Below, in pieces: positions 42,810 through 52,072 of a stretch of 64,000 nt of DNA. The DNA is from Edaphobacillus lindanitolerans (lineage in GTDB: Bacteria > Bacillota > Bacilli > Bacillales_A > Planococcaceae). Position numbers and translations under genes: made by a program. Positions within the stretch are counted from its first letter, which is position 1. Each line of letters begins with the position of its first letter. Location of the stretch: positions 456,001 to 520,000 of the forward strand of contig NZ_FTPL01000003.1 of assembly GCF_900156305.1 (NCBI RefSeq). The letters run 5' to 3'. A model generated the notes under the pieces. That model saw only the letters and a list, made by a program, of their open reading frames with translations. It searched no databases and was not told the origin of the DNA.

Positions 42810-44279
42810 TTGACAAAGTTTTCCGAACTGAACATCAGCGATTCCACCCAACTCTCACTCGAGCGGATGGGTTTTGAAGAAGCAACACCAATCCAGGAAG
42901 AAACGATTCCCCTCGCACAGGAAGGCCGCGACGTCATCGGCCAGGCGCAGACGGGTACAGGAAAGACGACCGCATTCGGCGTGCCGATCATCGAGAAGAT
43001 CGACACCCAGAATCCGGACATCCAGGCCCTCATCATCGCGCCGACACGCGAACTCGCCATCCAGGTGTCTGAAGAGATCTACCGCATCGGATACGGCAAG
43101 CGCGCCCGCATCCTCTCCGTCTACGGCGGACAGGAAATCGGCCGCCAGATCCGTGCGCTCCGCAGCCGTCCGCAAATCGTCGTCGGAACGCCGGGCCGGA
43201 TCCTCGACCACATCAACCGCGGCACGATGAAGCTCCAGGGTGTCCAGACGCTCGTCCTCGACGAGGCTGATGAAATGCTCAACATGGGCTTCATCGAAGA
43301 CATCAACTCGATTCTCGAGAATGTCCCGTCCGAGCGCCAGACGCTCTTGTTCTCCGCGACGATGCCCGGACCGATCCGCAGAATCGCTGACAACTACATG
43401 AAGGACCCGGCAGAAGTGCGCATCAAGGCAAAGGAAATGACTGTCGAGAACATCGACCAGTACTTCGTCAAATCCCAGGAACGCGAGAAATTCGATATCC
43501 TGACACGCCTCCTGAACGTACAACGCCCGGAACTTGCCATCATCTTCGGCCGCACAAAGCGCCGCGTCGATGAAGTTGCACAGGCCCTCAACCTCCGCGG
43601 CTACCTTGCAGAAGGCATCCACGGCGACCTGACACAGGCGAAGCGTCTGTCCGTCCTGCGCCAGTTCAAGGAAAACAAAATCGACGTCCTCGTCGCCACG
43701 GACGTGGCCGCGCGCGGCCTCGACATCTCTGGCGTCACGCACGTCTACAACTTCGACATCCCTCAAGATCCTGAAAGCTACGTTCACCGCATCGGCCGGA
43801 CGGGCCGCGCCGGCAAGAGCGGCGTCGCTGTCACTTTCGTGACACCGCGCGAAATGAGCTATCTCCGGATCGTCGAGGAAACGACGAAGAAGAAGATGAC
43901 TCCTCTCCGTCCGCCATCCGAGGACGAAGCACTCGCGGGCCAGCAGAAGCTTGCCGTTGCCCAGCTCAAGGAACTCGTCGAGAAGAACGAGCTCAACGAC
44001 TACCGCGTTCTTGCAGAAGATATGCTGCAGAGCAACGAAGCCGTCGATCTCGTCGCGGCAGCGATCAAATCGCTCACTCGCGAACCGGACGACACACCGG
44101 TAAAAATCACCGAAGAAAAACCGCTTCCGTACCGCGGCGGCAACAACCGCGGCGGCCGGAGCGGCAACTATAAGGGACGCAGCGGTGGCGGCAGCCGCAG
44201 CGGCGGCTACAACCGCGACAGCAGCAGCCGTCGCCGTGACGGACGCCGTCCGAGCGGCAACCGTTCCCGCAACCGATAA
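42810..44279 (+). CDS. cshA: DEAD-box RNA helicase CshA
   Basis: 489 residues. Motifs in order: Q motif ([14 protein letters not shown]), [26 protein letters not shown] ([13 protein letters not shown]), SAT, then the second RecA domain with [12 protein letters not shown] and [13 protein letters not shown]. The C-terminal 50 residues are a Gly/Arg/Ser-rich RNA-binding tail ([19 protein letters not shown]). Works in mRNA decay and ribosome assembly. TTG start at 42810 with AAGGAG about 10 nt upstream. It occupies the ydbR (cshA) position downstream of murF, as in B. subtilis. Confidence 0.95.
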   Translation: MTKFSELNISDSTQLSLERMGFEEATPIQEETIPLAQEGRDVIGQAQTGTGKTTAFGVPIIEKIDTQNPDIQALIIAPTRELAIQVSEEIYRIGYGKRARILSVYGGQEIGRQIRALRSRPQIVVGTPGRILDHINRGTMKLQGVQTLVLDEADEMLNMGFIEDINSILENVPSERQTLLFSATMPGPIRRIADNYMKDPAEVRIKAKEMTVENIDQYFVKSQEREKFDILTRLLNVQRPELAIIFGRTKRRVDEVAQALNLRGYLAEGIHGDLTQAKRLSVLRQFKENKIDVLVATDVAARGLDISGVTHVYNFDIPQDPESYVHRIGRTGRAGKSGVAVTFVTPREMSYLRIVEETTKKKMTPLRPPSEDEALAGQQKLAVAQLKELVEKNELNDYRVLAEDMLQSNEAVDLVAAAIKSLTREPDDTPVKITEEKPLPYRGGNNRGGRSGNYKGRSGGGSRSGGYNRDSSSRRRDGRRPSGNRSRNR

Positions 44280-44288
44280 GAAACAAGC

Positions 44289-44325
44289 AGAACCCGGAAT
44301 GCCGAGAGGCTTCCGGGTTCTTTTA
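44289..44325 (+). terminator. Terminator of cshA
   Basis: AGAACCCGGAA / TTCCGGGTTCT stem, then TTTATTT. Confidence 0.85.
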
Positions 44326-44470
44326 TTTCCATTTGGCCCCGGCTGGATGATTAAATGGCGCCTTCCCGGTGCCGGATTCTAGGCCGTCTATCCATAGTGG
44401 GTCTGGAGCAAGTGATCATTTCAATGGTAGGCTTAGAGTGTGGAACAGACCATGAACAACGGAGGCAGCG

Positions 44471-45154
44471 ATGAAATACGAAACGATATTATTTGACGTG
44501 GATGATACACTGTTTGACTTCGGCATATCGGAGAAAAACGCCCTGCAACGGACATTTGATGAATTTGACTTGCCGGCAGGGGTGGCGGACTATGCGGCCA
44601 AGTATAAAGAAATAAGCAAGGAACTGTGGAGAGATCTGGAGCAGGGGCTCACTTCATTGCCGGAACTGGGCGTGGAAAGATTCAGGAGGTTGTTCCTCGC
44701 CCATCAGCTTGAGATCGAGGCGGACCGGTTCAACACCCGGTACCTCGGATATTTGGGGAAGGAAACATCCCTTGTCGAGGGAGCCGTTGAGCTATGTGAA
44801 CACCTTGCCGGCTGCCGGATGGCGATCATCACGAACGGATTCAAGGAAGTGCAGAAGTCGAGGATCGCCGGTTCTCCCCTCTGTCATACATTCGAGCAGA
44901 TCATCACTTCCGAAGAGGCCGGGTGTCAGAAGCCCGAAAAAGGGATTTTCGATTATGCGTTTTCCAAGCTGCAGATCGAGGACAAATCAAAGGTGCTCAT
45001 CGTGGGGGATTCTTTGACTTCCGATATCCAGGGCGGGATCAATTACGGAATCGACACATGCTGGTTCAATCCGAACGAAAAGGAAAACGTTTTGGGCATC
45101 CAGCCGACCTACGAGATCCGTAAGCTGACCGAACTCACCGGCTTGGTGGGGTGA
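44471..45154 (+). CDS. HAD-family noncanonical pyrimidine nucleotidase (YjjG-like)
   Basis: 227 residues. HAD motifs: I ILFDVDDTLFDFG, II ITNGF, III with Lys in CQKPEKGIFDYAF and IV VLIVGDSLTSDIQGG. The cap and the FDFGISEKNAL opening match YjjG/YfnB-type nucleotidases that remove noncanonical nucleotides. GGAGG precedes the ATG. First gene of a block inserted between cshA and ydbS relative to B. subtilis. Confidence 0.88.
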   Translation: MKYETILFDVDDTLFDFGISEKNALQRTFDEFDLPAGVADYAAKYKEISKELWRDLEQGLTSLPELGVERFRRLFLAHQLEIEADRFNTRYLGYLGKETSLVEGAVELCEHLAGCRMAIITNGFKEVQKSRIAGSPLCHTFEQIITSEEAGCQKPEKGIFDYAFSKLQIEDKSKVLIVGDSLTSDIQGGINYGIDTCWFNPNEKENVLGIQPTYEIRKLTELTGLVG

Positions 45155-45195
45155 CGGGCGGTTGCCTGAAATAATGATGATGCGGGGTGTTGATG

Positions 45196-45621
45196 TTGCT
45201 TGATGTGCTGCAAATAAAAGAACTGATTAAACACCGTTATCCTTTTCTTCTGGTGGATAAAATTCTTGAATTGGAAGAAGGGAAACGGGCGGTCGGCATC
45301 AAAAACGTGACGGCAAATGAAGATTTCTTTAACGGGCATTTCCCCGAATATCCGGTCATGCCGGGCGTCCTGATTGTGGAGGCACTGGCACAGGTCAGCG
45401 CAGTGGTGATGCTGAGCAAAGAAGGAAATCAGGGCCGGTTGGGGCTTTTGGCCGGAATCGACCATTGCCGGTTCAAGCGTCAGGTAAAACCCGGGGACCA
45501 GCTCCGTCTCGAGGTGGAAATCACCCGCCTAAAAGGTCCTGTCGGAAAGGGGAAAGGAATTGCAACGGTTGATGGTGAACTCGTCTGCGAAACGGAATTG
45601 ATCTTTGCATTCGGGGATTAA
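45196..45621 (+). CDS. fabZ: 3-hydroxyacyl-[ACP] dehydratase FabZ
   Basis: 141 residues from a TTG start, the same length as B. subtilis FabZ, with an N-terminus [20 protein letters not shown] close to B. subtilis (MLDTHQIKEI). Active-site His and Glu are in [27 protein letters not shown] lies 6 nt before TTG 45196; ATG 45193 is only 3 nt from that site. Hot-dog-fold dehydratase of fatty acid elongation. It stands outside any fab cluster, as ywpB does in B. subtilis. Confidence 0.93.
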   Translation: MLDVLQIKELIKHRYPFLLVDKILELEEGKRAVGIKNVTANEDFFNGHFPEYPVMPGVLIVEALAQVSAVVMLSKEGNQGRLGLLAGIDHCRFKRQVKPGDQLRLEVEITRLKGPVGKGKGIATVDGELVCETELIFAFGD

Positions 45622-45686
45622 TACAAGATTCGGACCCAATTGTGCATGAGTTGTCCGAGTATCTGGCACGTTTGTTCCATTTCGGG

Positions 45687-45718
45687 AAGGAGGACAGTCA
45701 CAGTGCTGTCCTTCTTTT
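45687..45718 (+). terminator. Terminator of fabZ
   Basis: AAGGAGGACAG / CTGTCCTTCTT with one mismatch, followed by TTCT. Confidence 0.7.
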
Positions 45719-45779
45719 CTAGTTCTGACGGTTTCGGCTGACCGGCTTCATGGCAAAGTAGTCAAAGAAGGAAGATATC

Positions 45780-45808
45780 TTGAATTCAAGATTAACAAAG
45801 CTTATAAT
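45780..45808 (+). promoter_or_regulatory. Sigma-A promoter of the SnoaL-like gene
   Basis: TTGAAT (45780-45785), 17-bp spacer, TATAAT (45803-45808). The -35 lies in a CTTGAATTCAAG palindrome that could also be a regulator site. Confidence 0.65.
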
Positions 45809-45885
45809 ACAATCAGACTAACGGAATTCAACGTTTGAAATGGCAGGGACGGGGCAGTGATCAATCGGACATGAGGGGGGATTTC

Positions 45886-46314
45886 ATGGAAACCAATTCG
45901 TTTCGCAAATTTCTTGAATCGTATCTGGAAGCTTGGAGCAATTCGTCTTTGACAGACATGAAAAAAATGATTTCCAAGGATTATAGTGCGAGGGAGATTT
46001 CAAGCGGTGAAATAGCGGACTTTGGCTATGAAGAATCGATAGCCGGCTGGGAACAAGGTTTCAATGTTGCAAGAGAAAAAGAAAACAAATGGGATTTGAA
46101 TGAAGTTTCCATTGTGCCTTTAAGAGAAAATGAAGTGATGGCGATCTTGTCCGCAACATTGGTCACCGGGGGACAGAATCTGGAGAACGTCAGTTTGTTT
46201 TTTCAAACGTTCCAACGGCAAGAAGACGAGGGTTGGACATTGATCAGAAGTTACATTGAAACAGGAGTCCCTGGCGAGAATATCAATAAAATCCAATTCA
46301 ACAAACGGGTTTAG
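45886..46314 (+). CDS. Small SnoaL/NTF2-like protein
   Basis: 142 residues. Pattern of an NTF2-like cone fold: helical start FRKFLESYLEAWSNSSLTDM, then KDYSAREIS, AGWEQGF, and paired strands ILSATLVTGGQNL and GWTLIRSYIETG. Members serve as small enzymes or ligand-binding proteins; no catalytic residues can be assigned. GAGGGGGGA precedes ATG 45886. The DNA is visibly more AT-rich than its neighbours, which may indicate later acquisition. Confidence 0.6.
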   Translation: METNSFRKFLESYLEAWSNSSLTDMKKMISKDYSAREISSGEIADFGYEESIAGWEQGFNVAREKENKWDLNEVSIVPLRENEVMAILSATLVTGGQNLENVSLFFQTFQRQEDEGWTLIRSYIETGVPGENINKIQFNKRV

Positions 46315-46443
46315 TTGATTCAGCTTATATGACGAAATTGAACGATCAAATTCCCGGAGGTTCGGAATGAAGCCTTGTGCATAATGGAATGAGCTGCAGG
46401 GCCCGTTCATGACCACCCGCCAACCTAAAAGGAGGAAGGATCC

Positions 46444-47388
46444 ATGTATCAAATTCCCGGACATCATCATATTTCAATGATCTCGAAAAACGCCGGCCAA
46501 AATAATCATTTTTATAAAAATGTGCTTGGCTTGCGGCGAGTGAAAGTGACCGTGAACCAGGATGATCCATCGATGTACCATTTGTTTTACGGGGATCGAA
46601 CAGGAAGCCCGGGGACAGAACTGACATTTTTTGAACTTCCCTTTGCCGGACAAACCCATCCGGGGACGAATGCCATCACCCGGATCGGATTGCTCGTTCC
46701 GTCAACGGATAGCCTGCACTATTGGAAAGCGAGGTTCGAGGAGCTGGGTGTAACCCACAGCGGGATCACGATGTATGCCAACCGACCGGCATTGAAATTT
46801 GAGGATCCTGACAGACTCCGCTTGGTGTTGCTCGCAGCCGATGGAGAAAAGGCTGGACACTGGGAAGCGTGGGATCAATCGGACATCCCCGAAGAGCACC
46901 GCATTCAGGGAATGGGCACGGTGGAGATCACGGTGCGCTCGCTGGATAAAACCGCAGGCGTCTTGGCGGAACTGTTTGGTTATACAGAAGTAAGCCGGAA
47001 TGAACGCGAGGCGGCTTTCCAGTCGATCGGCGGGGAAGTGTTTGGAGAAATCCTCCTGAAGCAGATGGACGGACCCTCGGAAAAGCCGGGCCGGGGCAGT
47101 ATTCATCACCTGGCAATCCGTGTGAAGAATGACACCGAGCTCGAGTATTGGGCGGACCAAGTGGACAAAAGAGGGTTCCACTCGTCCGGGATCGTGGACC
47201 GTTTCTACTTTAAGAGTCTGTATTTCCGTGACTGGAACGGCATCCTCTTTGAAATTGCAACAGACGGTCCAGGGTTTACCGTTGACGGGGATGTGGAGCA
47301 TCTGGGAGAAAAACTCGACTTGCCGCCTTTCCTCGAAGAGAGACGGGAAGAGATCGAAGCCAAGCTCACTCCGATCGATGAGGGTTAA
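46444..47388 (+). CDS. Ring-cleaving (VOC family) dioxygenase, MhqO-like
   Basis: 314 residues in four beta-alpha-beta-beta-beta modules. GHHHISMISKNAGQNNHFYKN at the start, then SIHHLAIRVKN and LYFRDWNGILFEIATDGPGF, supply the His/His/Glu iron ligands typical of vicinal-oxygen-chelate dioxygenases such as MhqA/MhqO, which handle hydroquinones and catechols. AAAGGAGGAAGGATCC precedes the ATG. No MhqR-type repressor gene is adjacent. Aromatic or quinone detoxification is likely. Confidence 0.88.
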   Translation: MYQIPGHHHISMISKNAGQNNHFYKNVLGLRRVKVTVNQDDPSMYHLFYGDRTGSPGTELTFFELPFAGQTHPGTNAITRIGLLVPSTDSLHYWKARFEELGVTHSGITMYANRPALKFEDPDRLRLVLLAADGEKAGHWEAWDQSDIPEEHRIQGMGTVEITVRSLDKTAGVLAELFGYTEVSRNEREAAFQSIGGEVFGEILLKQMDGPSEKPGRGSIHHLAIRVKNDTELEYWADQVDKRGFHSSGIVDRFYFKSLYFRDWNGILFEIATDGPGFTVDGDVEHLGEKLDLPPFLEERREEIEAKLTPIDEG

Positions 47389-47443
47389 GCAACAGGTGTA
47401 AAACATGCAAATCCAGGAACATCCCTGCCCTGATGCGGGCCGG

Positions 47444-47480
47444 AACCGGGGAGTCTTCGCGACTCTCCGGTTTTATTTTT
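47444..47480 (+). terminator. Terminator of the dioxygenase gene
   Basis: AACCGGGGAGTC / GACTCTCCGGTT (one mismatch) followed by TTATTTTT. Confidence 0.8.
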
Positions 47481-47648
47481 AGCCGGACCTGCGGGCCGGC
47501 GGGCGGGGCTGCCTGGATGTCGTGTTGCGCCGGGGATTGGTTCCGGTATCGAAGTGTGCGTGGATTGTCCTCCCAATCCATCAAATCAGTGAAACCCATC
47601 CCTCCCCGTTCCGTATACAATAGGAAGAGAGAAGAAGGGGTGAGCGGG

Positions 47649-48128
47649 ATGAGAAAAGAACCGGCCAACCGGATTTCCGGGAAGGGGCTGACCGTGTGGA
47701 GGATCCATGGGGTCTTTTATACGCTGATGGTCCTCGTTCCGGCAATCGCGGCCATTGTGCTGGCGTACATATTTGACGGGCCCGTCTGGATTTATATTGT
47801 CTCGGCGGCTGTCCCGGTTTTGACGGGGTATTTGCTGATCGGGCTGTTTCCGAAGATCCGCTGGCAGCGCTGGCGCTATGAAGTGCGGGAGACGGAGATC
47901 GAGCTGCAGCACGGCCTGTTCATCGTGAAGCGGACGCTCGTGCCGATGGTGCGGGTGCAGCATGTGGATACGAGCCAGGGCCCGATTTTGCGGAAGTACG
48001 GGCTTGCGGGGATCACGGTATCCACTGCAGCGACGACCCATGAGATCCCGGCGCTCCAGATGGAGGAAGCCGATGATCTGAGGAGCCGGATCTCCGGACT
48101 GGCGAGGGTGGCGGAAGATGATGTCTGA
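47649..48128 (+). CDS. ydbS: YdbS-like PH-domain membrane protein
   Basis: 159 residues: two membrane helices (about 18-40, 45-65), then one bacterial PH domain of the bPH2 type with the recurrent LQHGLFIVKRTLVPMVRVQHVDTSQGPI (in parts) and GITVSTAATTHEIPAL. Together with YdbT it forms the two-gene membrane unit found between cshA and acpS in B. subtilis; in Bacillus it is linked to resistance against a bacteriocin-like toxin. Overlaps the next gene. Confidence 0.88.
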   Translation: MRKEPANRISGKGLTVWRIHGVFYTLMVLVPAIAAIVLAYIFDGPVWIYIVSAAVPVLTGYLLIGLFPKIRWQRWRYEVRETEIELQHGLFIVKRTLVPMVRVQHVDTSQGPILRKYGLAGITVSTAATTHEIPALQMEEADDLRSRISGLARVAEDDV

Positions 48129-49671
48129 GGAGCGCCACCGCCTGCACTGGATCACCGCCGTCATCGAGCTCGTGAAGACGCTGAAGGAAGCGATCCTACC
48201 GCTGATCGTCATTGTCGTGGCCAACGGGCTCGGACGCGAGAAGACGGGCAACTTCTGGCTCGACAATATTTCCGTGTTCATCTTCGGCCTGTTCATCGTC
48301 TTCACCGCGGTTGCGGGGCTGATCAAGTGGAAGCGGTTCGTCTATTGGTTCGAGGACGGTGAACTGCGGATCGAGCACGGCCTGTTTGTGAAAAAGAAAC
48401 GGTACATCCCGTTTGAGCGGATCCAGAGCCTGGATTACACCGAAGGCATTTTCCACCGTCCATTCGGACTTGTCAAAGTGAAGGTCGAGACGGCGGGTGG
48501 TTCGGGGAAGGACCAGGCGGAAGCGGAACTGACGGCGGTCACCCGGGCGGAAGCGGACCGGGTGAGCCGGGAAATCGCCGATGCAAAACGGATGAAGCGG
48601 ATGCCTTCTGCAGAAGCGGCTGAAACAACCGGCACGGAAGCAGAAGGCGTGCCGCCGGAAGTGCCGGAGGCGGATGGGGCGCCGGCGCGGACCGTCTTCA
48701 GGATGGAAAACCGGGATATCGTATTTCTGTCCGCGATTTCGGGCCGGATCGGCCTGATCTTTTCCGGGATGGCGGTGCTGATGTCCCAGTTCTCCGATAT
48801 TCTGCCGTATGAGCTGATCTTTGACGAGCTCGCCGCGTTCGTGAAATTCGGCGTGCTGATCATCGCGGCTGCCGTGCTCGCCGTCCTGCTGGTCGGCTGG
48901 GTGATCTCGGTCGTCTGGACGTTCCTGTCGTTCTACGGATTCCAGGTCGCATTTGACGGGGATGACCTGTTCATTTCAAGAGGGCTGCTTGAGAAAAAAC
49001 GGATCACCGTCCCGCTCAACCGGATCCAGGCGGTGCGGATGAGCGAGAACCCGTTCCAGAAACTGTTCGGCTACCGGTCCGTCAAAGTGCACAGCGCGGG
49101 CGGCGGGGAAGAGTCCGGCGCCGTCATCAGCCTGTTCCCGCTCGTGAAGCGGGACCGCGTCAACGCGCTGCTCGGCGAACTGTTTCCGGAACTGGATCTG
49201 GACGCGGAACTGGCCCGGACGCCGGGGCGGTCCCGGCCGTACTTTTACCGGATTGACTTCGTCTGGATGATTCCGGTCATCGGCCTGGCCTCCTGGTTCC
49301 TGTTCCCGTACGGCCTGCTGACGCTGCTGATCGTGCCGGCCGTCATCCTGCTCGGAATGTGGCAGCACCGTTCGGGCGGATGGGCGATTTCCGGCAGGCA
49401 GCTGACGGTGCGCTGGCGCGGGTTCGCCCTCCAGACCGTTTATGTGTTCCGCAGGCGGATCCAGTCGATGGAAGAGCGCCAGACCGTCTTCCAGAAGCGG
49501 AAGGATGTCGCCACTGTCAATGTTTCGTTCAAGTCGGGCACCGGCGCCTCGGTCGCACCGGTCCGCCACATCGACCGGGCGGATGCGGAGCGCCTGATGG
49601 ACTGGTACGACCCGAGGGACCGGACTGGCCGGGAAGCGGCTTTGGAGAAAGGGCGCGCCGTCCATGAATAA
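48118..49671 (+). CDS. ydbT: YdbT-like membrane protein with multiple PH domains
   Basis: 517 residues. Three bPH2 domains, each after a pair of membrane helices: IEHGLFVKKKRYIPFERIQSLDYTEG near 85, FISRGLLEKKRITVPLNRIQAV near 285 and the RRIQSMEERQTVFQKRKD region near 440. A Glu/Ala/Pro-rich linker of about 30 residues (around 165-195) separates the first repeat from the rest. It overlaps ydbS by 11 nt and acts with it at the membrane. Confidence 0.88.
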   Translation: MMSEERHRLHWITAVIELVKTLKEAILPLIVIVVANGLGREKTGNFWLDNISVFIFGLFIVFTAVAGLIKWKRFVYWFEDGELRIEHGLFVKKKRYIPFERIQSLDYTEGIFHRPFGLVKVKVETAGGSGKDQAEAELTAVTRAEADRVSREIADAKRMKRMPSAEAAETTGTEAEGVPPEVPEADGAPARTVFRMENRDIVFLSAISGRIGLIFSGMAVLMSQFSDILPYELIFDELAAFVKFGVLIIAAAVLAVLLVGWVISVVWTFLSFYGFQVAFDGDDLFISRGLLEKKRITVPLNRIQAVRMSENPFQKLFGYRSVKVHSAGGGEESGAVISLFPLVKRDRVNALLGELFPELDLDAELARTPGRSRPYFYRIDFVWMIPVIGLASWFLFPYGLLTLLIVPAVILLGMWQHRSGGWAISGRQLTVRWRGFALQTVYVFRRRIQSMEERQTVFQKRKDVATVNVSFKSGTGASVAPVRHIDRADAERLMDWYDPRDRTGREAALEKGRAVHE

Positions 49672-49957
49672 AGGCAGATGGATGGAGTGGCTTCTGAGGA
49701 TCCGGCTGAATGCGGGGAAGTTCCGGCTAGCCGGCTATGCCGTGCTGATCGAGGCGTTCGTTCTGATCGGTGACGTGACGGTGCTGCTGGCGTTCCCGGA
49801 GCTGATCATCCTGGCCCTTTTCGCCGGGCTGGCCGTGCTGTTCAGAAAGCGGCTCGCCGCCTGGGTCATGAGGACACCGGCAGTCCTGACACCGGTTCTC
49901 GTCTTGTTTTCGGTATGCCTGTACATGCAGGATTTTGGCTGGATCCAGCCGTATTGA
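49664..49957 (+). CDS. Hypothetical small membrane protein
   Basis: 97 residues starting inside the last codons of ydbT (8-nt overlap). Three hydrophobic segments (about 22-38, 42-57, 72-86). No family recognised. Its overlap suggests that it is expressed with ydbS-ydbT; it is not known from the B. subtilis locus. Confidence 0.6.
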   Translation: MNKGRWMEWLLRIRLNAGKFRLAGYAVLIEAFVLIGDVTVLLAFPELIILALFAGLAVLFRKRLAAWVMRTPAVLTPVLVLFSVCLYMQDFGWIQPY

Positions 49958-50005
49958 AGGCAGGCAGGGATTTGATCCGGCGGGAGAGAAACAAATAAGG
50001 AATCG

Positions 50006-50034
50006 GGCCTTCCGGAAAGACCGGAGGGCCTTTA
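50006..50034 (+). terminator. Hairpin after the ydbS-ydbT unit
   Basis: GGCCTTCCGG / CCGGAGGGCC (one G-U pair) followed by TTTA. Confidence 0.55.
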
Positions 50035-50060
50035 TGATTCGTTGGAAGGGAAGGATCGGA

Positions 50061-50531
50061 ATGGAGGAATTGATCTTCCGGCACATGGAGACGGTGCGCG
50101 GGCTGACACTGAGGGCATCGGATGCGGTTCCGGAGGGAACGGTGGACCGGGTGCCGGCCGGGTTCAGCAACAGCATCCGCTGGAACTTCGGCCATATCGC
50201 TTTTGTCCAGGAGCGGCTTGTGTATGAGGTGATGGGGGAGGATTCCGGGCTGCCGGACACATTCAGGGAATATTTCGCTGCCGGGACGAGCCCGGCAGGC
50301 TGGACGGGTGCACCTCCGTCGATGCAGGAAATCCGGGCGGCCCTGGCCGCCCAGCCGGGCAGAATCCGGGAGAGCCGGAAGAAGGGGACGGATGAGCCGC
50401 TGCTCCGGCCGTTCACGAACAAAATGGGTGTGACGTTCCGGACCTCGGGCGAAACCCTGCTGTTCTCGCTGTATCATGAGGGCCTGCACCTGGAGACGAT
50501 CAAGCGGATTGCCAGATTGGCGGTAGGGTGA
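50061..50531 (+). CDS. DinB/YfiT-family putative metal-dependent hydrolase
   Basis: 156 residues, four-helix DinB-type protein. The three metal ligands are seen as His in NFGHIAFVQERL and two in the C-terminal HEGLHLETI. LLFSLYHEGLHLETIKR is the family's closing helix. Members act with low-molecular-weight thiols such as bacillithiol or as unknown hydrolases. AAGGATCGGA precedes ATG 50061; ATG 50034, in the tail of the preceding hairpin, is an alternative. Confidence 0.75.
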   Translation: MEELIFRHMETVRGLTLRASDAVPEGTVDRVPAGFSNSIRWNFGHIAFVQERLVYEVMGEDSGLPDTFREYFAAGTSPAGWTGAPPSMQEIRAALAAQPGRIRESRKKGTDEPLLRPFTNKMGVTFRTSGETLLFSLYHEGLHLETIKRIARLAVG

Positions 50532-50574
50532 CGGCAGAACGGATGATGGAGTGTCCGCAGAGCGAAACTCTTCT

Positions 50575-50903
50575 CAGCCGAGGGGGAACTACGGCCACCG
50601 GGGAAACTGCGACCACTCGAGGGTAAACTGGGCCCACTCGGAGGCAAACTTACCTCACTCGGGTCGAAACTCTCCTTACTCAAAGGCCAACTTCCATCAC
50701 TCGAGGGCAAACTTGCCTCACTCGGATCCAAACTCTCCTCACTCGGACCAATTACGACTCTTGAGGCAAACTTCGACCACTCAAGGGGAAACTGGGACCA
50801 CTCGGGACCAAACTGGGCCCACTCGAGGGGAAACTTCGGCCACTCATGGCCAAACTCGCCTCACTCAAGGCCAAACTCTCCTCACTCGATACCATACTCT
50901 GGC
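50575..50903. repeat. Array of about 15 degenerate 21-bp tandem repeats
   Basis: CACTC marks each unit and recurs exactly 21 bp apart at 50614, 50635, 50656, (TACTC 50677), 50698, 50719 and 50740, then after one irregular stretch at 50778, 50799, 50820, 50841, 50862 and 50883. Consensus about CACTCgaggscAAACTysscY. Less perfect units lie before 50614. Because 21 is a multiple of three, both strands show heptapeptide-like open frames, but no ribosome site or conserved start is present, so a non-coding minisatellite is likelier. Confidence 0.85.
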
Positions 50904-50928
50904 CCTTCGCACCTCACCGCACAAAAAA

Positions 50929-50951
50929 CCGTCCCGCATCATGCGGGACGG
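50929..50951 (-). terminator. Terminator of the rhomboid gene
   Basis: CCGTCCCGCAT / ATGCGGGACGG with a one-base loop centre; on the minus strand TTTTTT follows. Confidence 0.8.
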
Positions 50952-50961
50952 CGGGGCTCAC

Positions 50962-51573
50962 TCACCGGCGGGTTTTCCGCCAGCTGGTGATATTCTTTGG
51001 ATTGAAATAGCTGAGGCCGACGATGAAGCCGACGAGAAGGCCCGTGATGTGGGCAGTGATGTTGATGTTCGGTGTCAGGAACGTCATGATGATGGAGATG
51101 ACGATGATGGGCATGATGATGCCGCGCAGTTGCGGGAAGGCGTTTTTCGTGTAATACACGAGGGCGCCGAATGCGCCGAAAATGCCGTAGATTGCGCCGC
51201 TTGCCCCGACATACGCATATGATCCGTCATGAAGGAAATAGGACGCCACATTGCCGAACAGGCCGGCGAGGAAGTACAGGTTCAGGAACCGGACCTTGCC
51301 GGCGAGCCGCTCGAGTTCCGGACCGAACAGGAACAGGGAGAACATGTTGAACAGCACATGCATGAACCCTGCATGGAGGAACATCGGCGTGATGAAGCGC
51401 CACCAGTCGCCGGCTGCGATCTGGCTGTTGATGCCCATGCCCCGGTACATGACGAGATCGCCGATGCCCGGAATGATCGTGATGAGGAAGACGATCAGGT
51501 TGATCGCAATCAGCACGGATACGACCGGGTAGAGCCGGATGTATTCGGAAAAGCTTTCTCTTCTGATAAACAT
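50962..51573 (-). CDS. Rhomboid-family intramembrane serine protease (YdcA-like)
   Basis: 203 residues, six membrane helices. WWRFITPMFLHAGFMHVLFNMFSL carries the His/Asn region, GASGAIYGIFGA holds the nucleophile Ser and NITAHITGLLVGFIVG the catalytic His, so the dyad is complete. Cuts membrane proteins within the bilayer; the substrate is unknown. The gene corresponds in position to ydcA and is divergent from acpS. Confidence 0.9.
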   Translation of the reverse strand: MFIRRESFSEYIRLYPVVSVLIAINLIVFLITIIPGIGDLVMYRGMGINSQIAAGDWWRFITPMFLHAGFMHVLFNMFSLFLFGPELERLAGKVRFLNLYFLAGLFGNVASYFLHDGSYAYVGASGAIYGIFGAFGALVYYTKNAFPQLRGIIMPIIVISIIMTFLTPNINITAHITGLLVGFIVGLSYFNPKNITSWRKTRR

Positions 51574-51639
51574 AGATTCACCTCAATATCTAAAAACAGT
51601 ATACCGCGTTTGGCGCGGCTCAGAAAGCGGGGAGACCGG

Positions 51640-52014
51640 ATGATTACGGGAATCGGCCTGGATATAGTGGAAATGGAGCGGATCCGCAGGCTGGACGGCC
51701 GGAGCGGCCGGTTCAGGGAGCGGATCCTGGCTCCGGCGGAACTCGACCGCTATCATTCATTGAACGAAGACAGGCGGACGGAGTTCCTTGCCGGAAGGTT
51801 TTCGGCGAAGGAGGCATTCGCCAAGGCGCTCGGGACGGGGATCGGCGAGGCCTGCGCGTTCACCGATATCGCGGTGCTGCCGGACGGAGCGGGACGTCCG
51901 CTGATTTATTTCAAAGGGGTCCCTGCGGACGGTTTCGTCTCGATCACCCATACGAAAGAGTATGCGGCCGCACAGGTGATTCTGTGCGGAATGCCGGCGG
52001 TCTCGTCCGAATAA
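51640..52014 (+). CDS. acpS: Holo-[acyl-carrier-protein] synthase AcpS
   Basis: 124 residues. GIGLDIVEMERI (metal-binding Asp) and FLAGRFSAKEAFAKALGTGI (Glu and Lys) are the two AcpS signatures; SITHTKEYAAAQVI closes the trimer fold. Moves 4'-phosphopantetheine from CoA to apo-ACP. ATG 51640 has GGGGAGA upstream. Confidence 0.93.
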   Translation: MITGIGLDIVEMERIRRLDGRSGRFRERILAPAELDRYHSLNEDRRTEFLAGRFSAKEAFAKALGTGIGEACAFTDIAVLPDGAGRPLIYFKGVPADGFVSITHTKEYAAAQVILCGMPAVSSE

Positions 52015-52072
52015 ACCGGTACCCTCTCTCATAGGATGTTCCACAGGAGCGAAATGAGAAAGGGTGAAGGAA

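Larger units (their letters stand above)
50532..50961. other. 430-bp region without a supported gene
   Basis: Almost wholly occupied by the 21-bp repeat array, followed by the rhomboid terminator at 50929-50951. B. subtilis has no such insertion between ydbT and ydcA. Confidence 0.6.

Noticed and set aside
50575..50903. CRISPR array
   Set aside because: Units are contiguous 21-mers without unique spacers of constant length, and no cas genes are nearby.
50551..51222. Apparent repeat protein reading NWAHSEANLPHS
   Set aside because: The 21-bp DNA period forces heptad-like frames on both strands; no start signal, and the frame runs on through the antisense of the rhomboid gene.
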